A stretch of DNA of 29,657 nucleotides from CAYZWU01 sp964482235 (GTDB taxonomy: Bacteria > Planctomycetota > B15-G4 > CAYZWU01), in NCBI GenBank assembly GCA_964482235.1, contig CAYZWU010000061.1, positions 1 through 29,657 on the forward strand, read 5' to 3'. Position 1 is the first letter of the stretch. Every line of letters begins with the position of its first letter. The notes beneath the pieces are model-generated. The model searched no databases. It saw only the letters and a list, made by a program, of their open reading frames with translations, and was not told where the DNA came from. Shown in pieces: positions 15,177-24,370 of the stretch. The translations under genes were made by a program, and so were the position numbers.

Positions 15177-16874
15177 GTGATTCGGAGGATGTGCGCTCTG
15201 GAACAACAGAGAGACGATCAAGAGGGCGGGCTTTGCTCGAAGGATGCTTCGGAGCGGTCCGGTTCCGTTGATTTTCGATTCCGGAGGATCGACGTCGTTC
15301 TGGCCCTCGGCGTCGGCCTGGCTGCCTTGTTCTACACGGGACTCTACTTCGATCGCGGGCTCGATCCTTTCGACGAGGGCCTCTATGCCGCGGAAGCGTG
15401 CCGGATCATCGACGGAGGAGCCTACGGATCGGATTTTCTGGCCCCCTACGGTCCGGGACGCTACTACCTGATCGCCATGCTGTTCACCCTCTTTGGATCG
15501 TCGCTCAAGGTGCAGGCGGCGCTTTTCCTCTGTCTCAGGGGAGTCGTGGCTGCCGCGCTCTATCTCGCCGGGAAGAGGGTCCTTCCCCGGGGATGGGCGG
15601 TCTTTCTCGCCTGTGCCGTTGTCGTGGCCCACGGCGCGCTTCACAAGAGCTTCTTCCAGGCTGTTGTTGTCGTCAACCTCCTGGCCTACTACTTCTACCG
15701 TTCTTCGCCGTCACTGAAGAGGTGCCTGGTCGCCGGCGCAATAATCGGGGCCGGCTCTCTCTTCCGCGTCGATGCCGGAGTCTTCGCCGCCCTCTCCTTC
15801 GGGCTGCTGCTGTCCCTCGAGCTTTTCCTGGACAGGCCGAAGGCCGATGTGCCGCTCTTTTTCAGGAAGCTGACAGCCTTCGCAGCCGGTGCCCTGATCG
15901 CGGTCCTGCCCGTGATATTGGGCGTTCTGCTCTCGGGCAGCCTCGGCGATGTCTTCGCCGCGGAGCTTCAGCGCACGGTCAATGTGTCGCGGTTCGCCGG
16001 TGCAGTGGAGCCTCCCGAGTTCCTTGCCGCGCTCGATGCGGGAAGGATCAAGGACCTGCTCTTCGCCGCGATGATCCCCTCGGGCCCATTCGTCTTTCTT
16101 TTTCTCTGCATCATCCTTCTCGTCGGTGCCGTGAGAGGAAGGAGAAACCGGGAGGGTACGCTCGAGAGCCTGGCCGTTGCCGTTTTCGGGCTGCCTGTCC
16201 TGAACCAGGTGAAGATCACGCCCACGTTCAACCACTTTCTCCAGGCCGCACCGCTCGTTCTGATGGCTGCGACGATGATCCTCGTCTACGCGGCACGCTG
16301 GTGCAGGCAGGGGAAGGGCCGCCTGCCTCGAGCAGCAGGCTGGTTTCTCGCGGCTGCCGCAGCCGTTCCGGCGCTCCTGCCTGTCTGCTGCACCCTCTTC
16401 CTGATCCGCTCCGACTCGGTGCTGCCCGGCACCATCAGGAACAGGTGCGCCTTTCAGGATCCCATGGCCGTTGATCGAGCCGGCATCTACTGGGAGAAGG
16501 AGAAAGCCGCCGACCTGAGGCTTGTCGTCAGGGAGATCCGGAAGGGGTGCGGTCCCGACGAGCCGCTGTTCTGCGGTCCCTTCTGCCCGGTGGTCTACTT
16601 CCTGGCCGACCGCCCTCCCGCCGTTCCCTTCGTCGAGCCGTTCTACTACTTCCGCAACAACGAGATCCAGCGCCTCGTGATCGAGGCTCTCGAAGAGAGG
16701 AAGCCGCGATTCGTTGTCCTGGAAAAAGGCGAGCTTCACGGACCCGTCGTCTCGGTGGGGGGGGCGAGCCTCAGCCGGGACGCGGAGCTCGTCTGCCTCT
16801 ACATCCGGGCGCACTACGAGAGGACAGCCGGATCGAGGCTGTTCAGGCGGTACGAGATCTGGGAAAGGAAGTGA
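15177..16874 (+). CDS. GT-C-type membrane glycosyltransferase-like protein
   Basis: The protein has 565 residues with about 10-12 hydrophobic segments between residues 38 and 400, then a soluble C-terminal domain. After the first membrane helix comes GLDPFDEGLY (residues 61-70) in the first outer loop. That acidic motif is typical of polyprenyl-phosphate-sugar-dependent GT-C enzymes such as PMT and ArnT. YGPGRYYLIA and FRVDAGVFAAL also recur in this group. It likely adds a sugar to lipid, protein or glycan on the outer face of the inner membrane; the acceptor is unknown. The start is uncertain: GTG 15177 gives the full frame, but the best ribosome site (GGAGG at 15184-15188) lies inside it. 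It is divergent from the DUF6263-like gene. Confidence 0.82.
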   Translation: MIRRMCALEQQRDDQEGGLCSKDASERSGSVDFRFRRIDVVLALGVGLAALFYTGLYFDRGLDPFDEGLYAAEACRIIDGGAYGSDFLAPYGPGRYYLIAMLFTLFGSSLKVQAALFLCLRGVVAAALYLAGKRVLPRGWAVFLACAVVVAHGALHKSFFQAVVVVNLLAYYFYRSSPSLKRCLVAGAIIGAGSLFRVDAGVFAALSFGLLLSLELFLDRPKADVPLFFRKLTAFAAGALIAVLPVILGVLLSGSLGDVFAAELQRTVNVSRFAGAVEPPEFLAALDAGRIKDLLFAAMIPSGPFVFLFLCIILLVGAVRGRRNREGTLESLAVAVFGLPVLNQVKITPTFNHFLQAAPLVLMAATMILVYAARWCRQGKGRLPRAAGWFLAAAAAVPALLPVCCTLFLIRSDSVLPGTIRNRCAFQDPMAVDRAGIYWEKEKAADLRLVVREIRKGCGPDEPLFCGPFCPVVYFLADRPPAVPFVEPFYYFRNNEIQRLVIEALEERKPRFVVLEKGELHGPVVSVGGASLSRDAELVCLYIRAHYERTAGSRLFRRYEIWERK

Positions 16875-16897
16875 GGATCAGGGCACGCCTCGATCTC

Positions 16898-17992
16898 TCA
16901 TTCGATCTCTTCGTCTCCGGCGATGATCCCGCCGCCGAGCACCGTGTCGCCGCGATAGAAGACAGCCGATTGCCCCGGCGTGACGGCCGGCTGCGATTCG
17001 AGAAATGAAACGCGCAGCCTGTCCGGACCGAGGGGGGAGATCTCGGCGAGCGATCCCTCGTGCCTGTAGCGGATCTGGGCGGCGGCTTCGATCGGCCCGG
17101 ACGGTGGAGGAATGGAGCACCAGTTGATTTCCTTCACCTCGAAGGAGGCGCTCTTCAACTCGTCCTTCCGCCCGACCTTCAACGCGTTGTTCCGGTAATC
17201 GAGCGCGAGCACGTAGTAGGGCTCCGTGGATGCGACACCGAGCCCCCGGCGCTGTCCCACCGTGTAGGCCGGAAGCCCCCTGTGCCTTCCCAGCACGTTG
17301 CCGGCCCTGTCCTTGATCGAACCGGGCTGGAAGGCGTCGGGATTCTCCTTGCGGATGAACGCCTCGTATCCATCGCAGGGGATGAAGCAGATGTCCTGGC
17401 TTTCCGGCTGCCCCGCCGTCGGGGCGCCCAGCTTTGCGGCCAGGCGCCTCACCGTTTCCTTGTCCAGCTCGCCGAGGGGAAAGAGGATCCGCTCGAGACG
17501 GTTCGCCGGGATGGCATGGAGAAAGTACGACTGGTCCTTCTCGGAGTCGTGCCCCCTTCTGAGCTCGAACCCCTTCGCTCCCTCCCTGGGAACGATGCGG
17601 GCGTAGTGTCCCGTTGCCAGACGCTCGAAGCCGATGCCGCGTCCGAACTCCGAGAGCCAGCCGAACTTGACGATCCGGTTGCATCGCACGCAAGGATTGG
17701 GCGTCGAGCCGGAGCAGTAGGAGTCGACGAAGGGATCGACGATCGCTTCCCTGAAACGCCTCCTGAAGTCGAGCACGTGCAGCCGGACGCCGAGGAAATC
17801 GGCCGCCGCCCGGGCCCGCGCTTCCGGAGGCTCGCCCTCTTCCGCCTCCAGGGATGCGGCCGATTCGTCACAGTCGATGACGCGCATGAAGACCCCCTCG
17901 ACGAGAAAACCCTTCTCCATGAGGAGGGATGCAGCCATCGTGGAGTCCACGCCGCCGCTCATGGCCACCAGGGCTTTCCCTTCCCGCTTCAT
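16898..17992 (-). CDS. mnmA: tRNA 2-thiouridylase MnmA
   Basis: MnmA makes the s2U34 modification of Lys, Glu and Gln tRNAs, with sulfur passed from a cysteine desulfurase. The 364-residue length is standard. The PP-loop SGGVDST (12-18) binds ATP. The catalytic cysteines are Cys101 in TPNPCVRCN and Cys202 in SQDICFIP. The GLPAYTVGQRRGLG segment marks the central domain, followed by the beta-barrel C-terminal domain. The start is the ATG at 17992, within the stop of larE (ATGA), so it is translationally coupled; the longer open frame to 18082 has no better start. It is the last gene of the ggt-larE-mnmA operon. Confidence 0.95.
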   Translation of the reverse strand: MKREGKALVAMSGGVDSTMAASLLMEKGFLVEGVFMRVIDCDESAASLEAEEGEPPEARARAAADFLGVRLHVLDFRRRFREAIVDPFVDSYCSGSTPNPCVRCNRIVKFGWLSEFGRGIGFERLATGHYARIVPREGAKGFELRRGHDSEKDQSYFLHAIPANRLERILFPLGELDKETVRRLAAKLGAPTAGQPESQDICFIPCDGYEAFIRKENPDAFQPGSIKDRAGNVLGRHRGLPAYTVGQRRGLGVASTEPYYVLALDYRNNALKVGRKDELKSASFEVKEINWCSIPPPSGPIEAAAQIRYRHEGSLAEISPLGPDRLRVSFLESQPAVTPGQSAVFYRGDTVLGGGIIAGDEEIE

Positions 17993-18840
17993 GAATCGCC
18001 GTCCCCGGCTTTCCCGATATCGAGAGCCTCGTTGAGGCTGCCGGTCCTGTAACCCTTGAGGTCGAGTGCGACGAACGTCCATCCTGCCTGCGAGAGCTGC
18101 TCGCCGAGCGGCTGCCTCAGCCGGAATGCTCGTTCCATCTCATCGGAAGCGAACTCGAGCCGCGCCAGATCGCCGTGATGACGCAGCCGGAAGTTCCGGA
18201 AGCCGAGGCCGCGGATCAGCCTCTCGCCCTCGTCGATCCGCTCGAGAAGCTTCGCGGTGATCGGTGTCCCGTAGGGAATGCGCGAAGCGAGGCACGCGGC
18301 AGCCGGGAGGTCCGCGGTGACGAGCCTGCGGGTCCGCGAGCCCTCGCGCACGTCGCTCTTGACGAACCCGGCCTCCAGGAGGGGGGTCTTTACTCCGAGC
18401 TCCTCCACGGCCCGGCTGCCGGGCCTGTAGTCCGAAAGGTCGCTCCCCTGGGAGGCATCGAGGACCGCGTCGATCCCGAGACCTCGCGCCATGTCGAGGA
18501 GCCGGCCGAAGCGTTCCTTCTTGCAGTGGTAGCACTTGTCCGCGCTGTTCCGGGTGAAGTTCGGGTCGGCCATCTCGCTCGTTTCCATGATTTCATGACG
18601 AACGCCGAGTTCCCGGCAGATCGCGATCGCCCGCTCCTTCTCCTCTCGCGTGAACGTCGGGGAGACAGCCGTGGCAGCCACCACGTTGTCCGCGCCCAGC
18701 GCGTCAACGGCCTCGTGGAGGAGAAACGTGGAGTCCACGCCCCCGGAGAAAGCCACGACAACGCGGCCGTACTCCCGAAGCCGCTGCCTGAGGCGGGAGA
18801 GCTTTCTATCCAGTTCCTCGCTTCTTCCTTCCTTGTTCAT
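17989..18840 (-). CDS. larE: LarE-type ATP-dependent sacrificial sulfur transferase
   Basis: In lactate racemase biosynthesis LarE adenylates a nicotinate-derived cofactor and donates sulfur from its own cysteine. The protein has 283 residues. The PP-loop SGGVDST (32-38) binds ATP; Cys103 and Cys106 lie in CYHC. Cys183 in ACLASRIPYG corresponds to the sacrificial cysteine of the Lactobacillus enzyme. The ATG at 18840 has AAAGGA 8 bases upstream and lies in the stop of ggt (ATGA). No larA, larB or larC is in the window, so the product may be a nickel-pincer cofactor or another thiolated compound. It lies between ggt and a second PP-loop sulfur enzyme, mnmA. Confidence 0.9.
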   Translation of the reverse strand: MNKEGRSEELDRKLSRLRQRLREYGRVVVAFSGGVDSTFLLHEAVDALGADNVVAATAVSPTFTREEKERAIAICRELGVRHEIMETSEMADPNFTRNSADKCYHCKKERFGRLLDMARGLGIDAVLDASQGSDLSDYRPGSRAVEELGVKTPLLEAGFVKSDVREGSRTRRLVTADLPAAACLASRIPYGTPITAKLLERIDEGERLIRGLGFRNFRLRHHGDLARLEFASDEMERAFRLRQPLGEQLSQAGWTFVALDLKGYRTGSLNEALDIGKAGDGDS

Positions 18841-20582
18841 CGGCTCGGTCCTTTCCGGGGAGCGGCAGCCCACCCGTCGATCCGTCGATCCGCGACGCCG
18901 GTGATCTCCTTCGTGACGGGATCCACCACGATCAGATGACAATCTCCCTGATAGCGGCTTTCCTTGAGATCGTGTCCCAGATTTTCCAGGATATTTCGTA
19001 CCTGCTCGGGAAGCGACTTCTCCACGGAGATCCGGTCGGGGAACCACTGATGATGTATCCTGGGCGCCGCAACGGCCTCGACAGGCGGCAGCTCGAGCTC
19101 CACCAGGTTGATGATCACCTGAAGCACGGTGTTGATGATCGAGCGCCCCCCCGGACTTCCGAGAACGGCCAGCGGTTCCTTGTCCCGCAGGAGAATCACG
19201 GGGCACATGCTGCTGAGCATTCTCTTCCCCGGTGCGATCAGGTTCGATGCCGTGCCGATGGCGCCGCCATCATCCGTCCACCCGGGCCTCGAGTTGAAGT
19301 CGCCCATCTCGTTGTTGAGCAGGATCCCCGTGGAGCCGGCCACGGCCTTGCCGCCGAAGGTCTGCTCCAGCGTCGTCGTGTTGGACACCACGTTTCCTTC
19401 CCCGTCCATCACCGAGAAGTGGGTCGTCTGGCGGGTGACCTCGTCGGTCCGGTCGGACTCGTCCTCCTCCTTCTCCACCTTCTGCACCGCTTGGGAGAAC
19501 GAGAGGCCGCGGCTCGTACCCGCCCTGGATCGCTCGATGTCCCACAGAAGGGCGTGGGCCCGGCCAAGGGAATGGAGATGCTCCATCGGGACGGAAACGA
19601 AGTCGATGTCGCCGAGATGGAGAGCCCTGTCCCTGTAGGCCCGCCTCATGGCCTCGGCCAGGTAGTGGAGCCTCTCTCCGTGGCTCACCTTTTCGAGATC
19701 GATGCCGGAGACGATGTTGAGCATCTCGATCAGGATCGTTCCGCCCGAAGAGGGAGGGGGCGGCCCGATGATCGTGACGCCCCTGTAGCTTCCTTCGACA
19801 GGGGTTCGTTCCCTGGCGCTGTATCCGGCCAGATCGCGCAGCGACATGATGCCCCCGCCTTCTTGCACGGCGCGGATCAGCTCTTCGGCCGTCTCTCCCT
19901 TGTAGAAGCCGTCGGGGCCCCTGTCACGGATTCGCGCCAGGACTGCGGCCAGGTCGTGCTGGACGAGCCTTTCGCCCTCCACGAGCGGACGGCCGCTGCT
20001 CCCGAAATAGGCGGCCTTCGTCGATTGGTAGCGCGACAGCTTCTTCTCGTGGCGCTCGAAGGCGGCGGCCAGGTCGGCGTCGACGCAAAAACCCTCTTCG
20101 GCCAGTCGGACAGCCGGTTCGACGAGCGCGCTCCATGGGAGTCTGCCGAATCGCTCGTGAGCCAGGTGGAGGCCTGCAGGGGTTCCAGGAACGCCGGCCA
20201 TGAGGAATCCGTTCTCCTTCTTGAACTTGTCCACCTTTCCGTCTTCCTTGAGGAACATGGTCGGCTCGGCCGCTTCCGGAGCCTTTTCGCGGTAGTCGAT
20301 GCACGTGGCCGCATTGTCGGCGGTCCGGATCATCATGAATCCGCCGCCGCCGATGTTGCCCGCCTGGGGGTGGGTCACCGCCAGGGCGAATCCCATGGCC
20401 ACGGCGGCGTCGACGGCGTTGCCGCCTTGCTCCAGGATCTGCGCACCCACTTCGGCGGCCAGGTGATCCACACAGACGACGGCACCCCGCTTCGAGGTGA
20501 CGGTGCGGTCCGTCAGGTCCGAGGTCGTGCAGCCGGCGGTGACGATCACTGCCGCAAGGAGAAGAATCCATTTCCCATTCAT
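18837..20582 (-). CDS. ggt: Gamma-glutamyltransferase, lipoprotein
   Basis: GGT hydrolyses or transfers the gamma-glutamyl group of glutathione and related compounds outside the cytoplasm. The protein has 581 residues. A lipobox (VTAGC, Cys18) follows a hydrophobic segment, so the enzyme is probably anchored to a membrane. The precursor self-cleaves before Thr386 in RQTTHFSV, which becomes the nucleophile of the small subunit. GNIGGGGFMMI, GPPPPSSGGTIL and the SPGGRSIINTVLQV segment are the usual family motifs. The start is the ATG at 20582; a TTG just upstream is not needed. It is the first gene of the operon with larE and mnmA and divergent from the PHP-like gene at 20772. The call is secure. 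Confidence 0.95.
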   Translation of the reverse strand: MNGKWILLLAAVIVTAGCTTSDLTDRTVTSKRGAVVCVDHLAAEVGAQILEQGGNAVDAAVAMGFALAVTHPQAGNIGGGGFMMIRTADNAATCIDYREKAPEAAEPTMFLKEDGKVDKFKKENGFLMAGVPGTPAGLHLAHERFGRLPWSALVEPAVRLAEEGFCVDADLAAAFERHEKKLSRYQSTKAAYFGSSGRPLVEGERLVQHDLAAVLARIRDRGPDGFYKGETAEELIRAVQEGGGIMSLRDLAGYSARERTPVEGSYRGVTIIGPPPPSSGGTILIEMLNIVSGIDLEKVSHGERLHYLAEAMRRAYRDRALHLGDIDFVSVPMEHLHSLGRAHALLWDIERSRAGTSRGLSFSQAVQKVEKEEDESDRTDEVTRQTTHFSVMDGEGNVVSNTTTLEQTFGGKAVAGSTGILLNNEMGDFNSRPGWTDDGGAIGTASNLIAPGKRMLSSMCPVILLRDKEPLAVLGSPGGRSIINTVLQVIINLVELELPPVEAVAAPRIHHQWFPDRISVEKSLPEQVRNILENLGHDLKESRYQGDCHLIVVDPVTKEITGVADRRIDGWAAAPRKGPSR

Positions 20583-20771
20583 CAAAAATTCATCCTATCA
20601 CAGAGAATCCGGGTCTGCTCTCTTCCGGCATCGTGTTCCACGAAGATCTTCTCCGATGCCGGCCTCTCCGATCTCGCCTCGTCGTTTCGTCGAGCTTGAT
20701 AATCGGCGCCCTATCAAATTCAATAGGGAAGCAGCCGGACGAAGGCAATCAAGCAATGAGAGTATAAAACC

Positions 20772-22772
20772 GTGAAACAGTCTGTTCCACTCGCTATTCT
20801 TGCTCTTCTCCTGGCCCTGGCGGTCGACCTTTCCTGCGGCGGTCCGGAAATTCCCTCCGTCGCGGTCGAACTGAAGGGGCCGGATCGCTTTGCCGTATCG
20901 GACGAGGACGCTTCTTTTGCCACGTTCACGGTGAGCTGCCGTGTGGAGACCGGGATCGAGCCGGGCGGCGGGATTCGTCTGGAGCAGGGCCATCTCTTCA
21001 ACGGTAGACCGGTATACGGACCTGATGTGCGGTATGCCTTTCCGGACCCGGAGCTGCGCGACGGACCTGTAGCGAATCGTCTCGTTGTCAGCGCCGGCGG
21101 AACGCCGTTCCGGCTGAAGCTCAAGGATGCGGGGCTGGGCAGGCGCAGCCCCGAGGCGATCTTCCCCGAAGGGCTTGCCGCAGGGAAAACCGTTTCATTC
21201 CTGTTCGGCGACAGGAGCTCCGGAGGGCCGGGAATGGTTGTTCCCTCCTATCCGATCCGGATTCGGTTTCTCTGCTTCATCGATCAATCAGGGAAGGGTG
21301 AGTATTGCCTTGCCAGGGCGGATCACCCCCGGATCGAGTGCCGCGCAGTCCTGTGCAACGGTTTTCGTGTCAATGCCCCCTCCGTTGCTCGCCCCGGCCG
21401 GGTGACGGTGCGCGTCGTTCCCGTTGCGGGCAAGGGCGGCGACACGACTTCCATGTTGCCCGTTCCCGGATTCAAGGGCGAGGTGGCGATCCGGCAGGCG
21501 GGATCAGGCGATCCTGTTCTCGGCCGGGCCCTCTTTTCCGGCAGCGAGCCATTCCGCGATGTCCGGCTTCGTCTGGAGGAACCCGGGATCGTCCGGCTCG
21601 AAGCCGAGTATCCGATCCGGGGCCAGGGAGTTTTACGCGGCACGAGCAACCCGATCCTGGTGAAGGGAGCGGAGCGCGGGGCGGCGCGCGAATGGACCGG
21701 GAAGGGACGAATCCTCTGGGGCAGCATCCAGAACCACACCGCCCTCGGCGGGCACGCGGCATCTCTTCCTTCGCGGGCTTTCGAGGTGGCGAAGGGAACG
21801 GGATGTCTCGATTTCTGCGCCATCACGGATCACAGCTCGAATCCTTCGTTCAGATGGAAAGAGCTCAGGACCCTGCCCGACGAATTCGACGAGCCGGACC
21901 GGTTCGTGGCCTTTCCCGGGTATGAATGGACGTCGGAGATCGACGGCCACAGGCACGTGATCCTGAGGAACGGAAAGGGGACACGGGCCATGAGTGAGAG
22001 CTCCACCGACGATCCCGACACGGTCTGCGCTCCCCGGCTGGCAGACCTGGCCCGGGAGATCGGCAGGGATGACAACCTGATCATCACGGTGCATCACACG
22101 ACCTGGCTGCGCGATCCCTCGTTTCCTGATTACAACTTCGGTGCTCGTCTCGATATGCCGCGGCAGCTCCTTTTCGAGATCTACTCGTGGCATGGTTCGG
22201 CTGAAATGAACGAGGGCGACTATCCCGTGCACAGGAATCCCGCCCACGGCCGGCGTCCCGGTTCGAGCTTTCGCGATCGCCTCGCAGCTGGCGAACGGTT
22301 TTTCATCACCGGCGATACGGACGGCCATCTCGGTCTCCCCGGGATCGCCGTTGCCGTGAAGAAAAGGAAGAGCCTCCGGTACGGCTTTTCAGGCGTCACG
22401 GCCGTCTGCGCCGCCTCCTTCGACCGCAACGGCATCTTCGAAGCGCTCGAGAACGGCCGCACCTACGGGACCACGGGGGCTCGCATTCTCGCCTTCGTCA
22501 CGATGAACGGCGCGCTGCCGGGTGAGGAAGCCCGGTGCGCGGAGTCGTTCCCCGTGGAGATCGAGGTGCATGGCACGGCCCGCCTCGAGGTCGTGCAGAT
22601 CATCCGCGACGGGACGGACGTTGTTTTCGAAGAGGCGCCCGGGGCTCTCGATTACAGAAGAAGCCTGCAGCTGACCCGGCAGCCGGCAAGGGGCGACCAC
22701 TCCTATTACCTGCGTGTGGAACAACTGGATGGGCACAGGGCCTGGGTGACGCCCATCTGGCTTGTGGAATAG
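20772..22772 (+). CDS. Secreted PHP-like metal-dependent hydrolase, DUF3604-like
   Basis: The protein has 666 residues. A signal peptide carries a possible lipoprotein Cys22 (DLSCGG, a weak lipobox). The N-terminal half is beta-rich with no clear family. The second half has the His-rich pattern of the PHP/DUF3604 group: WGSIQNHTALGGH, FCAITDHSSN, GYEWTSEIDGHRH, TVHH and ITGDTDGHLG, with a last beta-rich part. Members bind metals and are thought to cleave phosphate or related esters; the substrate is not known. The start is GTG at 20772 with a weak GAGAG site. It stands alone, between the divergent ggt operon and a bidirectional terminator. Confidence is moderate for the family and low for any reaction. 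Confidence 0.75.
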   Translation: MKQSVPLAILALLLALAVDLSCGGPEIPSVAVELKGPDRFAVSDEDASFATFTVSCRVETGIEPGGGIRLEQGHLFNGRPVYGPDVRYAFPDPELRDGPVANRLVVSAGGTPFRLKLKDAGLGRRSPEAIFPEGLAAGKTVSFLFGDRSSGGPGMVVPSYPIRIRFLCFIDQSGKGEYCLARADHPRIECRAVLCNGFRVNAPSVARPGRVTVRVVPVAGKGGDTTSMLPVPGFKGEVAIRQAGSGDPVLGRALFSGSEPFRDVRLRLEEPGIVRLEAEYPIRGQGVLRGTSNPILVKGAERGAAREWTGKGRILWGSIQNHTALGGHAASLPSRAFEVAKGTGCLDFCAITDHSSNPSFRWKELRTLPDEFDEPDRFVAFPGYEWTSEIDGHRHVILRNGKGTRAMSESSTDDPDTVCAPRLADLAREIGRDDNLIITVHHTTWLRDPSFPDYNFGARLDMPRQLLFEIYSWHGSAEMNEGDYPVHRNPAHGRRPGSSFRDRLAAGERFFITGDTDGHLGLPGIAVAVKKRKSLRYGFSGVTAVCAASFDRNGIFEALENGRTYGTTGARILAFVTMNGALPGEEARCAESFPVEIEVHGTARLEVVQIIRDGTDVVFEEAPGALDYRRSLQLTRQPARGDHSYYLRVEQLDGHRAWVTPIWLVE

Positions 22773-22793
22773 CAGGAAGCATCACGAAAAAAC

Positions 22794-22823
22794 GCCGGCT
22801 CGATTCACGCGAACCGAGCCGGC
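22794..22823 (-). terminator. Bidirectional terminator, strong on the minus strand
   Basis: A 9-bp GC stem (22794-22802 with 22815-22823), extended by three more pairs after one mismatch, has a 4-base loop. On the minus strand it is followed by GTTTTTT, past the stop of the FixJ-type gene. On the plus strand it also follows the PHP-like gene. Confidence 0.85.
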
Positions 22824-22852
22824 GGCTTGTTTGAGATTTGGTATCGGTCCAA

Positions 22853-23491
22853 TCAGCAGGAGCCGTCGGTCAGCGGGCTCTCGAGATACTTCTCCACCAG
22901 GCAGGTCATGCGCACGAGCTCGGCGACAGAGCCGACCTTCATTTTTCTCATCATGTTGGCCCTGTGGATCTCGATCGTCCTGGGGCTGAGGAAGAACTCC
23001 GCCGCGATCTTCTTGTTGGGGCTGCCTCGCACCACGCGCTCCATCACTTCCTTTTCGCGTGTCGAGAGGCTGGCCATCCGGTCCATGATCTCCTTGGCGA
23101 GCTGCCGCTCCTCGTGCTCGAGGGATTCGCGTTCCTTGGCCTTGTGGACGATCTCGATGAACTCCTTGTCCTCGAACGGCTTTTCGATGAAATCCAGAGC
23201 CCCGTGACGCATGGCTTCCACGGCCACGGCGATGTCGCCGTATCCGGTGATCACGATAACGGGAAGCTTGACGTTGCGCTTGTTGAGCTCTTTCTGGAGT
23301 TCGATCCCGTCCATGCCCGGCATCTTCACGTCGGTCACGATGCAGCCGGTGTCCGGTTGGATTTCATCCAGGAACGCCTTGGCGCTGGAGTATTGTTTTA
23401 CCTGAAATTTGTGTCGATCCAGAAGCCAGGCCAGCGAGTTCCGAAAGTCGTCATCGTCGTCAATGATGTAGACCGTGAAATCACTTGTCAC
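22853..23491 (-). CDS. FixJ-type response regulator
   Basis: This is a two-component regulator of 212 residues. The receiver has the acidic pocket IIDDDDD (9-15), phospho-acceptor Asp54 (IVTDVKMPGMDG), Thr82 and Lys104 (DFIEKPF), at the same positions as FixJ. The output is a LuxR-type helix-turn-helix (about 148-205, SLSTREKEVMERVVRGSPNKKIAAEFFLSPRTIEIHRANMM). A GTG start at 23491 is preceded by GAGGAGGA at ideal spacing. No histidine kinase is adjacent, so it is an orphan whose kinase must be elsewhere. Confidence 0.92.
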   Translation of the reverse strand: MTSDFTVYIIDDDDDFRNSLAWLLDRHKFQVKQYSSAKAFLDEIQPDTGCIVTDVKMPGMDGIELQKELNKRNVKLPVIVITGYGDIAVAVEAMRHGALDFIEKPFEDKEFIEIVHKAKERESLEHEERQLAKEIMDRMASLSTREKEVMERVVRGSPNKKIAAEFFLSPRTIEIHRANMMRKMKVGSVAELVRMTCLVEKYLESPLTDGSC

Positions 23492-23960
23492 GGGTCTCCT
23501 CCTCTCATGCAAGTGATAATACGAACGCCAAGCTCGATGCCTTGTAAGAACATTCACTTACGGGATGCGCCCGATCCTCCATCCCCTGATGACACGTAAG
23601 TTAATCTTCATACCACCACATCAGTAAAATAGCAAGTGATTACTTTAGCATCAAGCTCCTGCTCAAATTATAGCTGAAAGACACCTCTCCTCGACCACAG
23701 GTCAAGCGCACGGATTCAGGATTATTACTTAAGATATCGCCCCGAATTTCATTCTGCTCGAGATGCCCGCCGTTCAGCCGGCTCCGCCTCGGCGAATCGT
23801 GAGATTCAGCAGGCTTCGAAGTCATGATTCGAAAGAAAACCGAGCATCCCTGTCTCGACGTACTCTGTCAGCCGCCTCCTAAATGATCGGCATCGATTTG
23901 CTCATCAGGAATTTCTTTTCAAGACTTTTTGAAGATCACCAAGACAATACAAAATTTAGA

Positions 23961-23990
23961 TTGATTTTTATTCGAAACACAATATATAGT
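23961..23990 (+). promoter_or_regulatory. Candidate sigma-70 promoter ahead of the FliA-like gene
   Basis: TTGATT (23961-23966) and TATATA (23983-23988, 16-base spacer) or TATAGT (23985-23990, 18-base spacer) lie in an AT-rich patch. A transcript from here would have a leader of about 390 bases before the sigma start at 24386. Confidence 0.4.
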
Positions 23991-24116
23991 ACTAACATTG
24001 TTCGAATTCTTGTTCAGCTAGAGATGGCGGTTGGTCAAGATTCCATTCACGAGAGAGTTGAATTTCTGAAGAGGCCTGTCTGCAGGACGCGACAGACCCA
24101 GTCCGGGTTGATCCGG

Positions 24117-24183
24117 GCTTCTCATCGATGTCTTTCTCAGCTGCACCTCATGCCTCAAGCCTGTCACCTGATCGATGAGCAGC
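24117..24183 (+). repeat. Inverted repeat in the sigma-gene leader
   Basis: CTCATCGAT (24121-24129) pairs perfectly with ATCGATGAG (24171-24179), and after one mismatch three further pairs extend the stem outward. The loop is 41 bases. Confidence 0.45.
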
Positions 24184-24292
24184 AAGGATCGAGAAGGGGA
24201 GATCATAAGACGTAGGGCTTCCAGTCCGTGGCGCCTATCGAACCTGGATCAGCACCTCGACAGGAAGCCCTCCTCAAAAAGAGCGCGATTCG

Positions 24293-24357
24293 CGGAAGAA
24301 TCAAACAAGCGAGAACGGCTGCTCGAAAGCCGATGCGAAAGAGACGGGATTCTTCTG
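24293..24357 (+). repeat. Nested hairpins in the sigma-gene leader
   Basis: GAAGAATC (24295-24302) pairs with GATTCTTC (24348-24355), with two more outer pairs. Inside it CGGCT (24316-24320) pairs with AGCCG (24328-24332) around a 7-base loop. Confidence 0.45.
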
Positions 24358-24370
24358 GAAACCACTCTGC

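Noticed and set aside
18936..20699. 587-residue plus-strand open frame opposite ggt
   Set aside because: The minus strand encodes a complete gamma-glutamyltransferase; the plus frame shows no domain.
20696..20717. TTGATA...TATCAA inverted repeat around GGCGCC between ggt and the PHP-like gene
   Set aside because: Six-base arms with an asymmetric centre are too weak to call an operator without conservation.
23883..24215. 110-residue open frame in the long gap
   Set aside because: No family, no ribosome site, and it crosses the promoter-like AT-rich patch.
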